Origin: Epiperipatus broadwayi
Taxonomy: Eukaryota; Onychophora; Udeonychophora; Euonychophora; Peripatidae
NCBI GenBank assembly: GCA_028023455.1
Contig: JAQFVV010012398.1
Span: 4,548,682 to 4,612,681 of the forward strand
Reading direction: 5' to 3'
Length of the DNA: 64,000 nt
The translations under genes were made by a program, and so were the position numbers. The notes beneath the pieces were generated by a model. It made no database searches. It was given only the letters and a program-made list of their open reading frames with translations, and was not told the DNA's origin. Below, in pieces: positions 12,640 through 24,679 of this stretch (position 1 is the stretch's first letter; each line of letters starts with the position of its first letter).

Positions 12640-13260
12640 TTATCATAGTCTGTTCTCATTTTAATTTCTAATACTTTATAAGATTTTTTTTAAAGAAATT
12701 GTGAGTTTTTTTATGACATTTCAAAATATCACATGGTCAACTGAATCAAAGACCTTTTGAACTCACTAAAATAAATATTGCTTTTTTATATTTTTGATTA
12801 TTCAAATACATTACTAATAATGTATGTTATTTCTCAACTTTCTCTGAAGGTAGGTATTACTTCTGACAGTTTTTTTAAGCGTAAAGCTTTAATGTGCCCT
12901 AGATAACTTTCAATATAATCTTAATATAGAGCACACAATATCCAATTTTTTGTATATTCTATCAAGTTCTTTAAACAATATTCAGTAAAAATAATGGAAA
13001 AAGTTTTTGTAAAACTTTCTTATGAAATGGTTATTTTTGTGGTATTAAATTTTATTAGTGGCTTCAAAGCTAGTATGATTGATTTTTTATTATTGAGAGT
13101 TCCTCTACTTAGCCAACTCATTAAAAGTGACCACACTGATGTCTTTATGATTATTTTTTTCATTTCTATTAGATTTTTATTATTTCAGTATTATTCCATC
13201 CATTTTTCATCAAATTCATTCAAGGCTTGAAATGTCATAACTTTACTTTTGTTCTTCCAA
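12640..13260 (-). pseudogene. LINE reverse transcriptase remnant, minus strand
   Basis: Minus-strand reading gives KVFDSVDH near 12732-12758, which is RT motif A of non-LTR retrotransposons (usual form KAFDSVDH). The preceding residues KKAIFILV fit the strand before it. Farther 5' on this strand, DISVVTFNELAK near 13110-13148 fits the conserved segment upstream of the RT fingers. Stops and frameshifts break all frames. It resembles CR1/Jockey/RTE-like LINEs; the family is not resolved. Confidence 0.55.
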
Positions 13261-13439
13261 GCTCATTTTCATTTTCAATGCTTTTACTGTTGTTGTTATA
13301 ATATTATTTATTTTTTATGGTTGTATTTTGGAGTTCTTTATTTAGTTCTCTTTAAAAAGTGTATTGATTTTATTCTGGCTATAAAAAAATAAAGTCAAAA
13401 AATATGAAACACTATCTTCATACTGAGAGATAAATTATT

Positions 13440-14250
13440 GTAAAAAATATGACCCTGCTATGAAATACGCAGATGATATCATAGTGTGAATAAATTCTAT
13501 ATAAAAATACAAAATAGAAAATAATGATTTTTATAATAAAAACATCAACTGAATTTTTACATCTTTAAAAAGCAAAAATATGTATTAAAAAATGTAATTA
13601 TTAAAGATATTTTCAAAAAATTTTGTAGACGAAAAAACAGAAACATGATAGAGTTATATATTTAGATGCAAGGAAATACCATTGAACAAAAGAATTCAGT
13701 AATGATATTTTTACTTATGAAAGATTGAAATGAAGATAATAGATGTTACTGTCTCGAAACTTCATGCATTCACCAAAATTATCACAAACTATCTGCTAAT
13801 AATTTTGGACTCAAATTAATTAAATAAACAAAATAGATATAAATATGATTACATTATAGTAAATTATATCCTTCAGTTAAGATAATTGGATTAATATATA
13901 TTCAAAAATATTTGACTAGGTGGCATTAAAGCGTCAAGATATAGGCTCAGAATATTATCAAATGTTAAAAAATATTTACTACTATGTAGCAAACAATAAT
14001 TCTATTATATGATGACTTTATATTTATAAAGTACTGAGATGAGATTAAATAAAAAACAGAAAGATCAAAAATTAAATGATTGTTTAAGTCATTTCAAATT
14101 TTGTTCTTCAAAGCTTCAAAGATGTAACAAAAATCATCAGGTGAAATAAAAAAAAAAAAAAGTAAACTTAAAGATTAATAGGGAAAAACTAAAGAAAGTA
14201 ATGTTCTATGGGGCTTCAACAATGAAAAAAAGTAAAATTGATAGCAACAA
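13440..14250 (+). pseudogene. LINE reverse transcriptase remnant, plus strand
   Basis: Contains KYADDIIV, with YADD encoded at 13466-13477, the catalytic motif C of non-LTR RTs. A VMFYGAST block near 14198-14220 corresponds to the LYGSEtW-type motif of the RT C-terminal domain, and the spacing between them is about right. Many stops. It faces the opposite way to the neighbour at 12640-13260, so the two are either separate insertions or an inverted pair. Confidence 0.5.
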
Positions 14251-14647
14251 ATTGAACTAATTAATATAATTAATAAAATTATTTATAAAATTAAACTTGA
14301 ATCTAAATGCTTTTTTTTTTTTAAATGAGCTTTTTAAAAAAAAAAAATTATGTCTCTGTGCTTTTATATATAAAAAATTGTTTATTATTAACATGTGCAT
14401 TAGTGCTTCCTTGTAAATGTACTGCTTAATGAAAAAGAAATATAAAAACTGCCAATCAAATAATAAATTATGAAGAAATGTGTGTTATAATTGATATTAA
14501 AAAAGGTGAAATACAATGGACAATTTAGGTAGTTTATTATTAATATTATGAAAAAAATTAAGAACGTAAAATGTAACTTAGCTGGACATGTTGCTAATTG
14601 AGATGATAACATATTAATGGATAAAGCTGTAAAATAAGTCCCAAAAT

Positions 14648-14772
14648 GTATTTACCAGTTAAACGTTGGTGGCCGAGTGGTCAGCACAGCAGCCTTACAA
14701 TAAGTTGTCCCAGGTTCGCTTCCCGGCCGATGTTTTGACGCCATGGGAAAAAAAAGTATTTACCAATAAAAA
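14648..14772 (+). mobile_element. Short tRNA-derived SINE with target-site duplication
   Basis: The tRNA-like head (14665-14732) has an A box TGGCCGAGTGG of Leu/Ser type and a B-box-like GGTTCGCTTCC. The ends can pair weakly (GTTGG with CCGAT). A tail ATGTTTTGACGCCATGGG and an A8 run follow. Flanking copies of GTATTTACCA (14648-14657 and 14756-14765) form the duplication, with a few more matching bases beyond. The copy is only about 90 bp, so it is either a very short SINE or a tRNA pseudogene moved by LINE machinery. Confidence 0.75.
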
Positions 14773-15164
14773 CACAGTATATCAGATGCAGTTTTTATTT
14801 TTATCAAGTGCAGCATTCACTTTTTAACTCAATTACTATCACGCCCATCTATCTGCCCAGAAATCAGATCAACCTCCCACACTATAGATTCATATAGAAC
14901 GTATACTTTTTCAAGTAAGCCCTATAGCATATGTTACAATACTTTATACACACATTTTTAGATATACTAAACTTCATATATATATATATAATAAACAATG
15001 CAAATTACATGTAACTAAACAGGAAGTAACTGAATATTCCAATTTATAACTCACTGGAAGCTTCAGTTACTTTTTTCTTTAGATATATACATATACATTT
15101 AAATAGATTTTAAACTTCTTTTCAATCACACACTACTGAAACATATTATCCAAGACATGAAAAG

Positions 15165-15228
15165 ACAAATGATTTCCAAGATGGACATTTTGTGCTGAAC
15201 CAGAATTTATCAGTTGATCCAGATCACA
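15165..15228 (-). ncRNA. Decayed hammerhead ribozyme (family A)
   Basis: Minus-strand reading: TCAA, CTGATAA in place of CTGATGA, a stem II region TTCTGGTTCAGCA, AAAA in place of GAAA, then stem III ATGTCCAT and CTTGG. Two or more invariant bases are lost, so it should be inactive. It anchors the family assignment of the surrounding copy. Confidence 0.6.
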
Positions 15229-15276
15229 ATATCTTGCACATATCATTTGTTCAGTATATGGATGGATGGATGGGTG

Positions 15277-16579
<1,303 letters not shown>

Positions 16580-16688
16580 TATTATAGCTTAATTCGCAAG
16601 TTTAAAATTTTCTGCACTCAGAACTTAGACACAAACCACTTTATAGAAATATATTAATAACTTTTAGTAATTATTTATTAAACAAGAC

Positions 16689-16940
16689 ATTAGCCCTAGT
16701 TCAAATATATACTTCAAATCTTACTTACAAAATAATATATATTGCAATGTTATAGAGATATCAACACCTGATTTTAAAGTGGTTAGAAACCAGTCCCCAT
16801 CTTGTTTGAGAGTGGTATTATGAAAGTTGATCATAATGATCAATATAGGAAAGGAAGTCAGATGTTGATATCTCTATAACACTGCCAATAAATTACTCCT
16901 TAAAACAAGAGTTAAAATATATATTTGGGCTAGGGTTAAT
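16689..16940. repeat. Imperfect palindrome, ~95 bp arms
   Basis: Left-arm blocks TTAGCCCTAG, CAAATATATA, GTTATAGAGATATCAACA and CTGA recur as reverse complements in the right arm (16855-16938) in mirror order. The spacer is about 60 bp. It abuts the family A copy. No coding content; a MITE-like foldback or an inverted fragment of a longer element. Confidence 0.75.
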
Positions 16941-17040
16941 ATTGTACTGGTCAAAATATGTTTATCCATCTAACATGAGCTAGAATTCAAAAAAGTACTT
17001 CAAACCCAGTCATGCCTGAGATTTAGGTCAGGGACCAGCC

Positions 17041-17100
17041 TGGATTCGAACCCAATCTCTAAACCGCAGATCAAACACCTAATGGATAACATAACAATGA
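17041..17100 (-). repeat. Possible tRNA-derived SINE head
   Basis: A perfect B box GGTTCGAATCC is read on the minus strand (plus 17043-17053 region). A tRNA-like stretch with a weak A-box candidate near TATCCATTAGG lies about 40 nt before it. No tail or TSD was recognised. Confidence 0.4.
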
Positions 17101-17429
17101 TGGCACATGAGAATTAATTTTAAATCTGGCCCACTAGAAAAGCAGAGAAGACAATGAGACATCTATTAACTATGACTTAACTAAAATATGTATATGCACG
17201 GCTATATGTTTGGAAGTGGAGAAAAAGGAATTCGAACTACTCAAACAAGTTAAGCAATAAATATTAGTTTAATATAATGACAAATTATTTACATATATTT
17301 ATAAATTAATTGCATACATTAGTATGTGCATGAATAAGCAAGCAGTTTACCAAACGATAGATAATTATATATTGTTATTCACGCTACATTTTTCATATGC
17401 TCTTTTGTTAATTAAATAAGAGATATACA

Positions 17430-17530
17430 TTAACACACATCTTAGGTGGGTCCAATATTAAGAAGCAAATTAATTATTAGAAGTTTACATAAAATTGCTA
17501 TTAATGCTTTGATTTATGGTTCTGAAACAT
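17430..17530 (+). pseudogene. Small LINE C-terminal fragment
   Basis: Reads HKIAINALIYGSETW, which matches the conserved LYGSETW block after the RT domain of CR1/Jockey/RTE-like LINEs. A stop follows at once. Only this block is readable. Confidence 0.5.
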
Positions 17531-17531
17531 G

Positions 17532-19001
17532 GTAACTAACATATGATTTTGGGGAGCATTCTGGGATTCATTACAGACATAATATAAGCTATTTTCACAC
17601 CATTATGGTCATAAAAATAAAACACATTTGATAATTACATTTAATTTTATGACAAAATATTTATTGAAAAAAAACATTTAAAAGACAGAGTGCTTGATTT
17701 TCCCCAAAGAAGATACTCTTAAATACAGAAATACTAAATTATGATGGTGGGACTATATAAAATTGAAATAAATTTAATTAATAAAACTAGTAATAGTGAT
17801 ACTTGGCATTATATATATATATATATATATTTAAGCAGAGTGCAATTTTAATATTAGAGCATTAAAACTGGGCCATGAAGCAAAAGAAATAATAATACGA
17901 AGAAGTTTGTGGTGCTGACATCATGACAAAGAAATAACAGTAATAGTCATGCTTCTGAATGAAAGATGAAGTCTAAGACTCCCTTCTTGGGCAGTACTTA
18001 GAGAAATGTGGATAAAGCATGCTGTGGATGTCACCAACATACAGGCCTTTTATATGAAGAAAGAGGATAGGCATAGTGTGTGCCAAATTTACGGGAATCA
18101 CTGCCAGATGCCTTTTTATATGAAATTAGTGGTCCTGGGTAGGTCAACTATCCTCAGGACAAGGCTTTAAAAGAAATCTATGGATTTGAACTTGTTGTAA
18201 CCCCCAAATTAGAAGCATGTAATATATATATATACAAAGTTCAAATGTCAGTAGTACAGTAATGATATATGTCATAAACAACATTGAATAAGGTTTACTG
18301 CTTTAAAAATAAATGACCCTAGTTTGAATACCATAATTTAGACAAATAATATGCTATGCAGTTATATATAGAGAGAGATTTTCCTAATATGTTAAGATTT
18401 CATTTAGTAAAAGAAACATCAAGATTTACCTCCTTCTCTTTTCTGCTATTTAAAATAATTCAATCCCACCTTCATGGATTTTATAACAACTGAGAATATT
18501 TAAGCATAAGATATTTTAAGAGTATGGAAAAATATAAAAAAATTAGCAGTTATAGAAAACACATTTTCAGAATTGAATAATAACATTTATAAAATAAATA
18601 AGGTTTTAAAGTGTTAACTAGCCTAAGTTCTGGATTCACCCTAGGTAAAACCCAGAATTAAATAAACAAATTTTATACTAAAATATAAAATGTTGACACT
18701 TAAAAAAAACAATCTGGCGAGCGTATTAATAATGCATTATATTTTAAGGGGACATTAATAACCTTGATTCATGAAGGTTTACTTAAAAAGATTTTAGAAA
18801 TTCAACTTGTCAGATTACTTGAGATTGGCATATTAATAATAACGAAAATAGACATATAAAATCGAGTAATAAATACATATAAATAAATGACCACACCAAA
18901 GTTAAAGAAAGTTAGAGCATATGAGAGAGAATTAAATTTAGAGAAATCACTTGAGAGCAATTTACATATATATTAGAAATAAAGTTAAATGATACATTAG
19001 G
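17532..19001. other. AT-rich spacer, nothing firm
   Basis: A higher-GC patch at about 17860-18180 hints at an old coding fossil (stretches like QHTGLLYEE), but I cannot assign a family. AT dinucleotide runs occur near 17811-17831. Confidence 0.45.
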
Positions 19002-20032
19002 AGAAGAATTCCTGATAATAGAGTTTGAGATTAGTTAGACTAGCTTTACTTGTGGCTTGAAAATTTACCTTGCACTATTTTAAGAGTCCATATTTCAAAG
19101 TCTACTCATGCATGGCAGTTGGTTCTTAAATAACAGCAAGCTTTTATTTAACATTCCACAATTATCCAGTCAGGTTTTTATTTCATTTCAGGACAGCAGG
19201 GTATTATGGCAGTGAAAGATGACCCGCAAGGGTCGGAAAAAGCTTTCTACTAGATCATTTTTAAGATTTCAAAGCAAAATGGAGTCTAGTAGCTATCAGT
19301 TCTCTCAATAGTATCTAAACTGTTGGTGATTTAAAATTAGCCATTTTATACTCCTGCCCAGGTATTTGAAGAATGCTTTCCATTTCTTATCTCTAACTCA
19401 AATATAATCTTTAATTTAACAGAAATTTTACATTTCTTTGTCCATTGTTTTTGAAAGATGCAACTGTTAGATAACATGCCAAAAATATATTCAAATCTAT
19501 TTCCAAATTGGAAATAGATTTGACAAAAATGTTTATAACAAAAGTACTATCATTAATCTTAATCCCCATTTTATTTTATATAAAAACTTTAATTAAAAAT
19601 TCCTTCCCCAGATTAAAACAATAGTGTTTCCAACCCTTTAATTATTTTTGGACAATTAATGGTTGCATCTGCCATCTTGGATTTTATAAAATATACAGTT
19701 TAATAGGAAAAACAAGCAATTTAAAAAGAAAAAGTTTAAAAAATGACGTATAATAAAAATATTTTAAAAAATCAATATTTTGTTAGTATTTTTGCTCCTA
19801 TATATATATTTGAGCTGCACCTATGTACTTTAATAAAAAAGAATTAATAATAATAAAAATGTTATTTAAAAGTAAAAATTTTATACCTTAGGCACGCATC
19901 TCAAATATATACCGAGAAAATATATATATATATATGCGACTAAAGGAGCGGGATGGGATATAGGGTTTAAACATAGGTTAGTAGATAGAACTACGAAGCT
20001 CAATCTTAAGCTAAGATTGACTGCTTCGATAT
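19002..20032. repeat. ~1 kb interspersed repeat, copy 2
   Basis: Direct-orientation match to 1-1021, starting at AGAAGAATTCCTGATAATAG and ending at CTGCTTCGATAT. The 31 nt palindrome is preserved exactly at 19492-19522. Divergence is scattered, with one rewritten block (about 19235-19305), so this is an older dispersed repeat and not a recent segmental duplication. A family A hammerhead-element fragment starts within a few bases of its right end. Confidence 0.85.
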
Positions 20033-20035
20033 CTA

Positions 20036-20172
20036 GCTTAATAAATGATTAATAAAAGTTTTCAATATATTTCCATACAATGGTTTGCATTGAAGTTCTG
20101 GGTGCAAAAAATTTGAATGTTGCCAATTAAATTATAGTAATTTTCTATCTATCTATCAGTCCATTCATACAT
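20036..20172 (+). mobile_element. Family A element fragment ending in a (CTAT)n run
   Basis: Blocks ATTAATAAAA, TGGTTTGCATTGAAGTT and TTAAATTATAGTAATTTTCT align in order with the family A body at 34350-34445. The copy then enters CTATCTATCTATC at the same point where other copies have TCTATCTA. The ribozyme part is not found downstream. A second short TCTATCTA run lies at about 20189-20199. Confidence 0.6.
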
Positions 20173-22050
20173 TTATGTATTCATTCTTTTATCTATCTAT
20201 ATTGTAACCTAATCTGCAGGATCATGAGACATGCCCTTTTAGACTTTTGAACTTATAAAGCTATCATCATGAAACTTAGTTCGAATATCATTTAATACTT
20301 TTATATAAATCTAAATTACTTTATACATCAGGTTCGAATAATATCACTACCATATCATCTTATACAGAATTTCATTCTTATACCACAAAGTAATTTGTGG
20401 GTTACAATAATCCTATGAACATTGTAAACATTTTCCATAAAACTATTTAAAAGATATAAAAAATAAAGAACTAGCAAAATAAATGTATCTTTATTATTTA
20501 TAATTCTATTCTTTAGAAATAATAATTTTAATAACTATATAAATTGTAAATTACTTATTCTCAAAATTTCTTCATAAATTTATTAATCACGACATATGAT
20601 AATGTAGATGATGCTATAAGTAAAAAAGATAATTTTATTTATACTCATAGATTACATAAAACTTCCTTATTTTTTTAAAACTAAAATAATTTAATCTAAA
20701 GAATCTTAAATATTAATGCAATTTTAATACAAGAAGCTGAATTTTAATTATGTGACTTTTATATATTATGTACTCTTATAGCTCAAATATTTTTTTATAT
20801 TCTTATGATTTGAATTTTCTGATTATGCAGATAATGATAATGAAGAAAAAAATCATAAATTAAGAATAAAACAACGATTTTATTAATAATATAAAATATA
20901 ATAAATATAAATTCTTTATACTTTAATGTGATCAAAAACAAAAGAATTATTACAATATTTTAATAATCAATTCAAAACCATAATCGATAATACTTATCAT
21001 TTATGAATAAATAAAATTATCTCTTATGTTTAAAATCTAATTATCTTTCTAAATATGACATTAATATGAGAACCTTTCATCAGTGTATTTGACAAATAAT
21101 ATTTCAACATTAGTACAACATTAAGTTTAGGAGCATGTATAATTCTTTCAGCCTATACAAAATAATTACAAATGTTTATCATAGTTTTTATACATCAAAT
21201 ATTCATGCTATGAATATTATTACTATTAGCATTTTGAAAACTTCTCTGATAAGATCAAGAGTAATTAAAGACTCAGGCCACAGCACATCTGCCTTGAACC
21301 AATAAATAAGGCAAAATGATAGAGTAATCAAAAGTGCACACTTATCCACAAATGCAACTGTAATATTAGTACCATATCACTAATCTCTGCAATACTGACA
21401 AAAATAAACCATTATAAAAGTTGCCCAACATGATATCAATCTCATCTATGATGTACTAGATTCTAAAGCATAATATAAAATATGAAAATAGTTTTTAATA
21501 CTATTTACCGTATTATAAAACTATAAACATGATATAAAAAATTGATAAAAGACATTGCATTCATAATAAAAATACTTAGGCATAAGAATTATCAATTAGC
21601 AAATTATAAAAACAAAATCATACATCATCTCTGAATGTACATTCATTCATCCATACAATTCTTTAAACAATCCCCTTACTAAATGCTCATACTACTTTTG
21701 TTGATACAATAGTACATCCATAATTTGAGAACTCCAATACCCACACGTGATACATATAAATTACAACAGATTATTAGCAAAACCAAAATATTATTTGCAT
21801 AAAGAAAAACTTATAGACAAATTTATACCTAAAATTTTTTATTTTTTTTTACCACTTTTAGACAGTTTATGAGTCCTCAAATTACTTATTATAAAGCACA
21901 CTTCATAACGTATTTCAAATCATAACTCCATGATAATCCAGAATATATTAAAAATAACTTTTATGTTTTAAGATCACAAATTGATAAATAATTCCTTCCG
22001 AGACAATGAATAGATCACTGACATATTTTAAAACAATATGAAGTTTAAAG
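20173..22050. other. AT-rich spacer, nothing recognised
   Basis: No coding or RNA signatures seen on either strand. Confidence 0.5.
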
Positions 22051-22204
22051 CAAATAAACATCACATGGCCACCACCTCTTATGCTTGTGTATAACTGTTG
22101 TTAAAATGGGCAAAGTCACTATATATATTGCCACACACAGAAAGCTAGAGTAATCAATGGATGCCAGAAGGCTTGTGCATAAAATCCCCATCTAGTGCCT
22201 ACTC

Positions 22205-22262
22205 ATCCAATATTCCCAGACTAGTTTCTGGCTTATGGCCCCCGTCAGTGAGGAGCTTTAGA
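22205..22262 (-). ncRNA. Hammerhead ribozyme (family B), damaged core
   Basis: Minus-strand order: CTCCTCA, CTGACGG (the final A of CTGANGA is lost), a stem II region like GGCCATAAGCC, GAAAC, TAGTC, and a stem I partner CTGGGAATATTGG. The second core box and the stem III/cleavage segment are intact. Confidence 0.6.
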
Positions 22263-22796
22263 TCTGAGAGCACTGCACCTAGATCTTAGGATCTAATGCA
22301 ACCTTCCAGCAACCACATTTTATCTCCATTTAACTACAAAACTATGAGTCTTAAACTGAAAACACTTTAATGTTTTCAATCCAAGCCCATATAGTCATAT
22401 GGGTACCCATACATTTTGGTTTCTTTGATTTTTTAAAAACCATAGCCACTCCTATCCTATTATTTCTGTGTGTGGCAATATATATAGTGAGTTTGCCTGT
22501 TTTAACAACAATTATACACAAGCATAAGCGGTAGTGGTCATGTGATGTTTATTGGCTTAAAACCAATCCTGCCTAATAGGATAGGGGTGGCTATGGTTAT
22601 TAAAAAATCAAAGACACCAAAATGTATGGGTACTGAACTGGGTTCAGACCCATATCACTATATAAGCTAATGGGCTTGGATTGAAAACATTAAAGTGTTT
22701 TCAATTTAAGACTCATAGTTTTGTAGTTAAATGGAGATAAAAGGTGGTTTCTGGAAGATTGCATTAGATCCTAAGATCCAGGTACAGTGCTCTCAG

Positions 22797-22855
22797 ATCC
22801 ATGGCTCCTCACTGACGAAGGCCATAAGCCAGAAACTAGTCAGGGGATATTGAAT
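22797..22855 (+). ncRNA. Hammerhead ribozyme (family B), core intact
   Basis: CTGACGA (22812-22818), stem II GGC/GCC with loop CATAA, GAAA (22832-22835). ACTAGT can form a two-pair stem III or pair between two molecules. Predicted cleavage follows C22841. Stem I (TCCTC with GGGGA) is shorter than in copy 2, and the pair next to the core is A/A. The first stem II pair is A/A in both family B copies, which may weaken activity in a short stem. Confidence 0.65.
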
Positions 22856-22969
22856 GAGTAGGCACTAGATGGGGATTTTATGCACAAGCCTTCTGGCATC
22901 CACTGATTACTCTAGCTTGCTATGTGTGGCAATATATATATATATATAGTGAGTTTGCCTGTTTTAATA

Positions 22970-24505
22970 TTAGTTTATAGAGAACATTATTTCTTTTACA
23001 TCACTAGGTGAATAAAATTTTCCAATACAATAAGGCATACTTCAGTGAATATATTTTATTTTAAAGGCAAAATAAATAATTAATATTTCATCTTATCCTT
23101 GAAGACAGAACATAATTCTTTATAATGTGGAAAATTTCACTTTTCAATTATGGAAACATTTAAATAAGCATTTTTATTTATGAGTCAGTGTAATGTTATT
23201 TCTACATCAGATACCAGCATTAATTATAAAGTGAATCACCATCAAAACAGTTGATTCTAAAGATAAGGCAAATAAATTTTAGATATCCATAATTAGTAGA
23301 GTTTACATCTACTTTATTTGTCTTTTTCTAAATATTACTTCAGTTAGCATATACTTCAAATTTCTTTTTTTATTAAAATTTAGCATGATGAAGAACATAG
23401 TGGCTAGTAATCCTAACAGCCAGTCATAATCTCAAGATAAATACTAAATAAATCATTCCTGGACTAACAGCAGAATAATTTTCATTTTAGTCAAAACATT
23501 GACATAATAAATTGAGAATTGATAATAATTCATAATAATGTAATTTTAACATATGTGGTATTCCTGATATTAGCAAATCCATGAAGTGCATTCTGTATTT
23601 CCTTTAATAAAGTGAATTGCTGAAGTTTTCTAATTGTGTATATTTAATGAACATATTGTAATAAGATAAACAGGCCATTTTGGAAGAGACCCCAGCAGAT
23701 GATATTCTAGCCTTCCATTTTTTAAAGTTATAATCAACTGATTAACTAATAGTTTAATAAGCCAGTCAGACAATTAATAAGAAAACAAGTAAATGAATAA
23801 GTTAGCAATATGTGGTAAGCTGCCTTTATAATATAAATCACATGATCTTAATGAAATCAATGATTCCTGGATTTAGGGCATTGCTAATTGATAATGTAAT
23901 CTTCAAGCCATATGATCTATAATAGATTTTTTTTAAAACTGGATTTCTAGACATAATAAATTAATGTTACATATAAAATATACAATTTATTATTTAACAA
24001 TTAAAATATTACAACAGTAATAAATTAAATAAACATTTTTTAAAAAAGTTCTCAAAATTTAAATCTAATATTTTAGATAATAGTAAATTTTTAACAATAA
24101 TATTATAATTTAAACAATTTTAAATATTAACTCCTTCATACAATGAATTTTAATTATAATCACTTTCGTTTACTATTCTCTCAGTCAAAATAACCACATA
24201 CACATATGCATACACTTGTAAGATTTAAAATGTTAATTAGAAATGTCTAACTAAATTGTAATTACTCTTTGTCTTAAAAACATTATATACATATCAAATT
24301 ATTTAAAGTGTTGGTTTTAATATACTTATTTATATTACACATTTTTTAAAAACTATATCAGAAGCACAGTTGTAGTTTAAACTAAAAGTAAATTATATTA
24401 AGAATAAAAAATCGATGGATTTAACACCTATAAAGTTGCAAAATTAACTTAACTGATATTTTAAAATTAATTAAGTTTCTTTTTATTTAGATCTTTCTAA
24501 AGAAA
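22970..24505. other. AT-rich spacer, nothing recognised
   Basis: No features supported on either strand. Confidence 0.5.
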
Positions 24506-24509
24506 TAGC

Positions 24510-24679
24510 ATATAATAACAACATTTCACTCTTCTTACACTTTAAAGCAAAATATATTTATTTATTCTTTACAGTTTCAACTGTTCTTAGCAGTCTTTGT
24601 CATAACAGTCAAAACTGTAAAGAATAAATAAATATATTTTGCTTTAAAGTGTAAAAAAGAGTGAAATGTTGTTATTATA
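24510..24679. repeat. Near-perfect palindrome with decayed hammerhead-like tails
   Basis: Arms 24510-24584 and 24604-24679 are reverse complements with few mismatches; the loop is 19 nt. On the minus strand the inner part reads ATGACAA, GACTG, loop CTAAGAA, CAGT, TGAAAC, TGT, then AAAGAATAAATAAATATA. This is the same order as other PLE-type hammerhead tails here. The right arm begins inside stem II. It is best read as two inverted 5'-truncated PLE tails. Confidence 0.75.

Larger units (their letters stand above)
22054..22968. mobile_element. Family B palindromic hammerhead element, copy 1
   Basis: Left half reads on the minus strand and right half on the plus strand. The end segment (TGTGTGGCAATATATATAG, GCATAAG, CATGTGATGTTTATT) occurs three times: reversed at the left edge (22054-22140), forward near the centre (22467-22550) and forward but truncated at the right edge (22915-22968). 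The right half is therefore end segment, body, end segment, that is, part of a tandem array of about 450 bp units. The left half is an inverted unit. Each half has a hammerhead-like motif. No coding capacity. Confidence 0.8.

Noticed and set aside
12994-13230. 78-codon plus-strand ORF
   Set aside because: Lies antisense to the LINE remnant read on the minus strand.
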